From assembly GCA_020466095.1 (NCBI GenBank), contig CM035806.1:121321023-121385022 (forward strand): a stretch of 64,000 nucleotides of DNA. Direction: 5' to 3'. The notes below the pieces were generated by a model. The model had not been told where the DNA came from and made no database searches. It worked only from the letters and a program-made list of their open reading frames with translations. This DNA is from Chlorops oryzae. Lineage: Eukaryota > Arthropoda > Insecta > Diptera > Chloropidae. A program made the position numbers and the translations under genes. Positions 62,532 through 64,000 of the stretch are shown here, piece by piece (position 1 is the stretch's first letter; each line of letters opens with the position of its first letter).

Positions 62532-63969
62532 TTATTCGCTTTCGTTACATGAAATGCATATAGTTTTTGCTACCGAATGTTCATTGCAAACGGGTTTTAC
62601 GCAAACAACACATGACTTTCTTGTTTTGCGTTGTCTCCATTTCAAGCCTTGGCAAATATGGCAACTTCCTATGACTGGGGAGGACCCACGGCTTGGCGGA
62701 ATCAGTATCTTCCAATTCTCCTGTCATGTGCATAGTTGACAAAAGCACAACAGATTTGTTTTTTTTGGCACATATGAACAGAGCGTGGCATCTTTGTTGA
62801 AGGCAAAATTGGTAGAATTTACAAGTCTTTCTTTGGAAGGCTGCATATTACATGGCAGGAACCGTTTGTTTTTTCTGACCGTCCCAACTAATGTCATATT
62901 CCAAGAGTTCAATGTCTTAGCCAGCTCCAGGGTTGTGAAAAAGTTATCTGTCACGACATTTCTTCCAGAGTTTTTGTACAAGCTAACAAGGTCGAGTACA
63001 GTCCGTTCACCAACATTGACTTGACGAGGACCATCTATTGGTTTTCCAGTGTAAAGCTGGCTTTGTAGTGGGTAGCTGTTTGATGCATCGCTCGCCCAAA
63101 AAATTTTAATACCATACTTAGCCGGCTTAGAGGGTATGTACTGCGTGAATTTCGTGTGGCCTCTAAATGCAAATAATTGCTCATCGACGGTAATACATTC
63201 GTAGGGTTTGTAAGCTTTCTCCAAATTTGTGTTCAGCATTGTCCAAATATCACGAATCGGTGCAGCTTTATCGGTTTTCATACGATGTGCACGCGTGTTT
63301 TCACTATCAAATCGGATAAATCTTAGGAACATCTTAAAGCGATCTCGAGACATAGCTGCACGTATAAGGGGTAAAGAATCAACACTCCATAAATCTTCCA
63401 AATTCGTTTTCTTATCTCTGTGCACACCAGCAGTTATCAGTATGCCCAAAAATGCATCGAGCTCAGTTTCTGTGAATGGCTGAAATGTTTTTCTTGATGG
63501 CCGTTTTGAAGAATCTGAAAATTTTTTCTCCATCTCATTGTTATAGTCCTCACAAACCTTTTTAGCCTTTCGATTTGATTCTCTCCGTACAATACAACAC
63601 ATATTTGTAGTCCAGATTGATTTGAAAATCTCTTTTTCTGTAAATAAAATGTTTCCCGCAGCTGGTCCACCTTTTCCACGTAAAATATTGCGAGATCTGG
63701 TTTGAGAGCTAGGAACCGGATTACTGCGCCAATGAGTTCCATCTTTTGAAGTCCAAATGTCAGCTACACTTTGACGTACTGCTTCATCCTCAGTGCTTTC
63801 ATCTGAGTCGTAATCTTCGTCCTGTTCTATGACAAAATTTTGTTCTATGTCCGAGTCTTCACAATTATTCAGTTGTGGGAGATAGGTATCATCATCAAAT
63901 GCATCATACGGATCTTCTTCGTCTTCCGATTCCTCAAGAATTTTTCCTATTTGGTCCGATGTAAATCTA
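62532..63969 (-). pseudogene. piggyBac-like transposase with internal deletion
   Basis: On the minus strand the frame runs from about 63969 (just after a TTTATAG acceptor-like site at the window edge). It opens with an acidic N-terminus (ILEESEDEEDPYDAFDDDTY), then FQPFTETELDAFLGILI and LRFIRFDSENTRAH. Catalytic-core motifs follow: ECITVDEQLFAFRGHTKFTQ, PAKYGIKIFW and NVVTDNFFTTLELA, giving the first two Asp. A one-base change in an A-run near 62765 breaks the frame. The continuation VVLLSTMHMTGELEDTD then jumps straight to the Cys-rich C-terminal domain (CHICQGLKWRQ, CVVCVKPVCNEH, CISCNESE). The region with the third Asp (usually ..GVD..D..) is deleted. The enzyme is inactive, but the DNA-binding Cys-rich domain is complete. 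Confidence 0.85.
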
Positions 63970-64000
63970 TAAATTCATAAGAGCAAAAAACAGTTAGAAT

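Overview
This is a eukaryotic window, most likely from a higher (schizophoran) fly. The evidence is an AT-rich background, canonical GT-AG introns, a Drosophila-type glutathione peroxidase gene, Himar1/irritans mariners, DINE-1-like rolling-circle repeats carrying a gtctgtccgtcc microsatellite, and many dipteran hAT, Harbinger and piggyBac remnants. Nothing in it is bacterial, and there are no operons, rRNA genes or CRISPR arrays. I do not name a species.

Only two host genes look functional, both on the + strand. (1) A phospholipid-hydroperoxide glutathione peroxidase (PHGPx/GPx). It has a leader exon at 2788-3084 that looks mitochondrial, a 5.5 kb first intron full of transposons, and two catalytic exons at 8620-8943 and 9018-9209. 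(2) A large secreted, low-complexity protein that looks cuticle- or matrix-associated (1044 aa), with exons at 27788-28267 and 30661-33315. It has a TATA promoter near 27446 and a poly(A) signal at 33770. Its single intron is almost entirely one long inverted-repeat element. A third host-derived piece is a MAK/ICK-type kinase exon fragment at 50333-50457 plus 54339-54388. It is cut in two by a fold-back element that itself received a LINE.

The rest is a nested transposon graveyard. 3.2-5.4 kb: mariner-like element with a DINE-like (HINE) insertion. 5.8-8.0 kb: a second HINE family carrying a Himar1 mariner. 9.45-10.7 kb: a 626-630 bp tandem duplication. 11.05-12.29 kb: a decayed Harbinger-like element with both its genes. 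12.5-18.4 kb: a small TIR element blown up by a mariner (itself holding a 2.7 kb TIR element) and by a HINE with an intact Himar1. 18.4-20.4 kb: a DD37D maT-type mariner. 21.4-22.5 kb: a hAT within a hAT. 24.1-25.8, 28.3-30.6 and 33.9-35.6 kb: three long inverted-repeat elements. 37.3-47.1 kb: a Mutator-like transposase gene broken by at least five later elements. 55.3-57.7 kb: a third Himar1 with a HINE and a MITE inside. 58.2-62 kb: a hAT with a Harbinger MITE in its very end. 62.5-64 kb: a piggyBac transposase remnant.

Many nested elements were delimited base by base from terminal inverted repeats and target-site duplications read directly in the sequence. This allows a relative insertion order to be reconstructed. 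Family names come from recognition of motifs and ends and were not searched.
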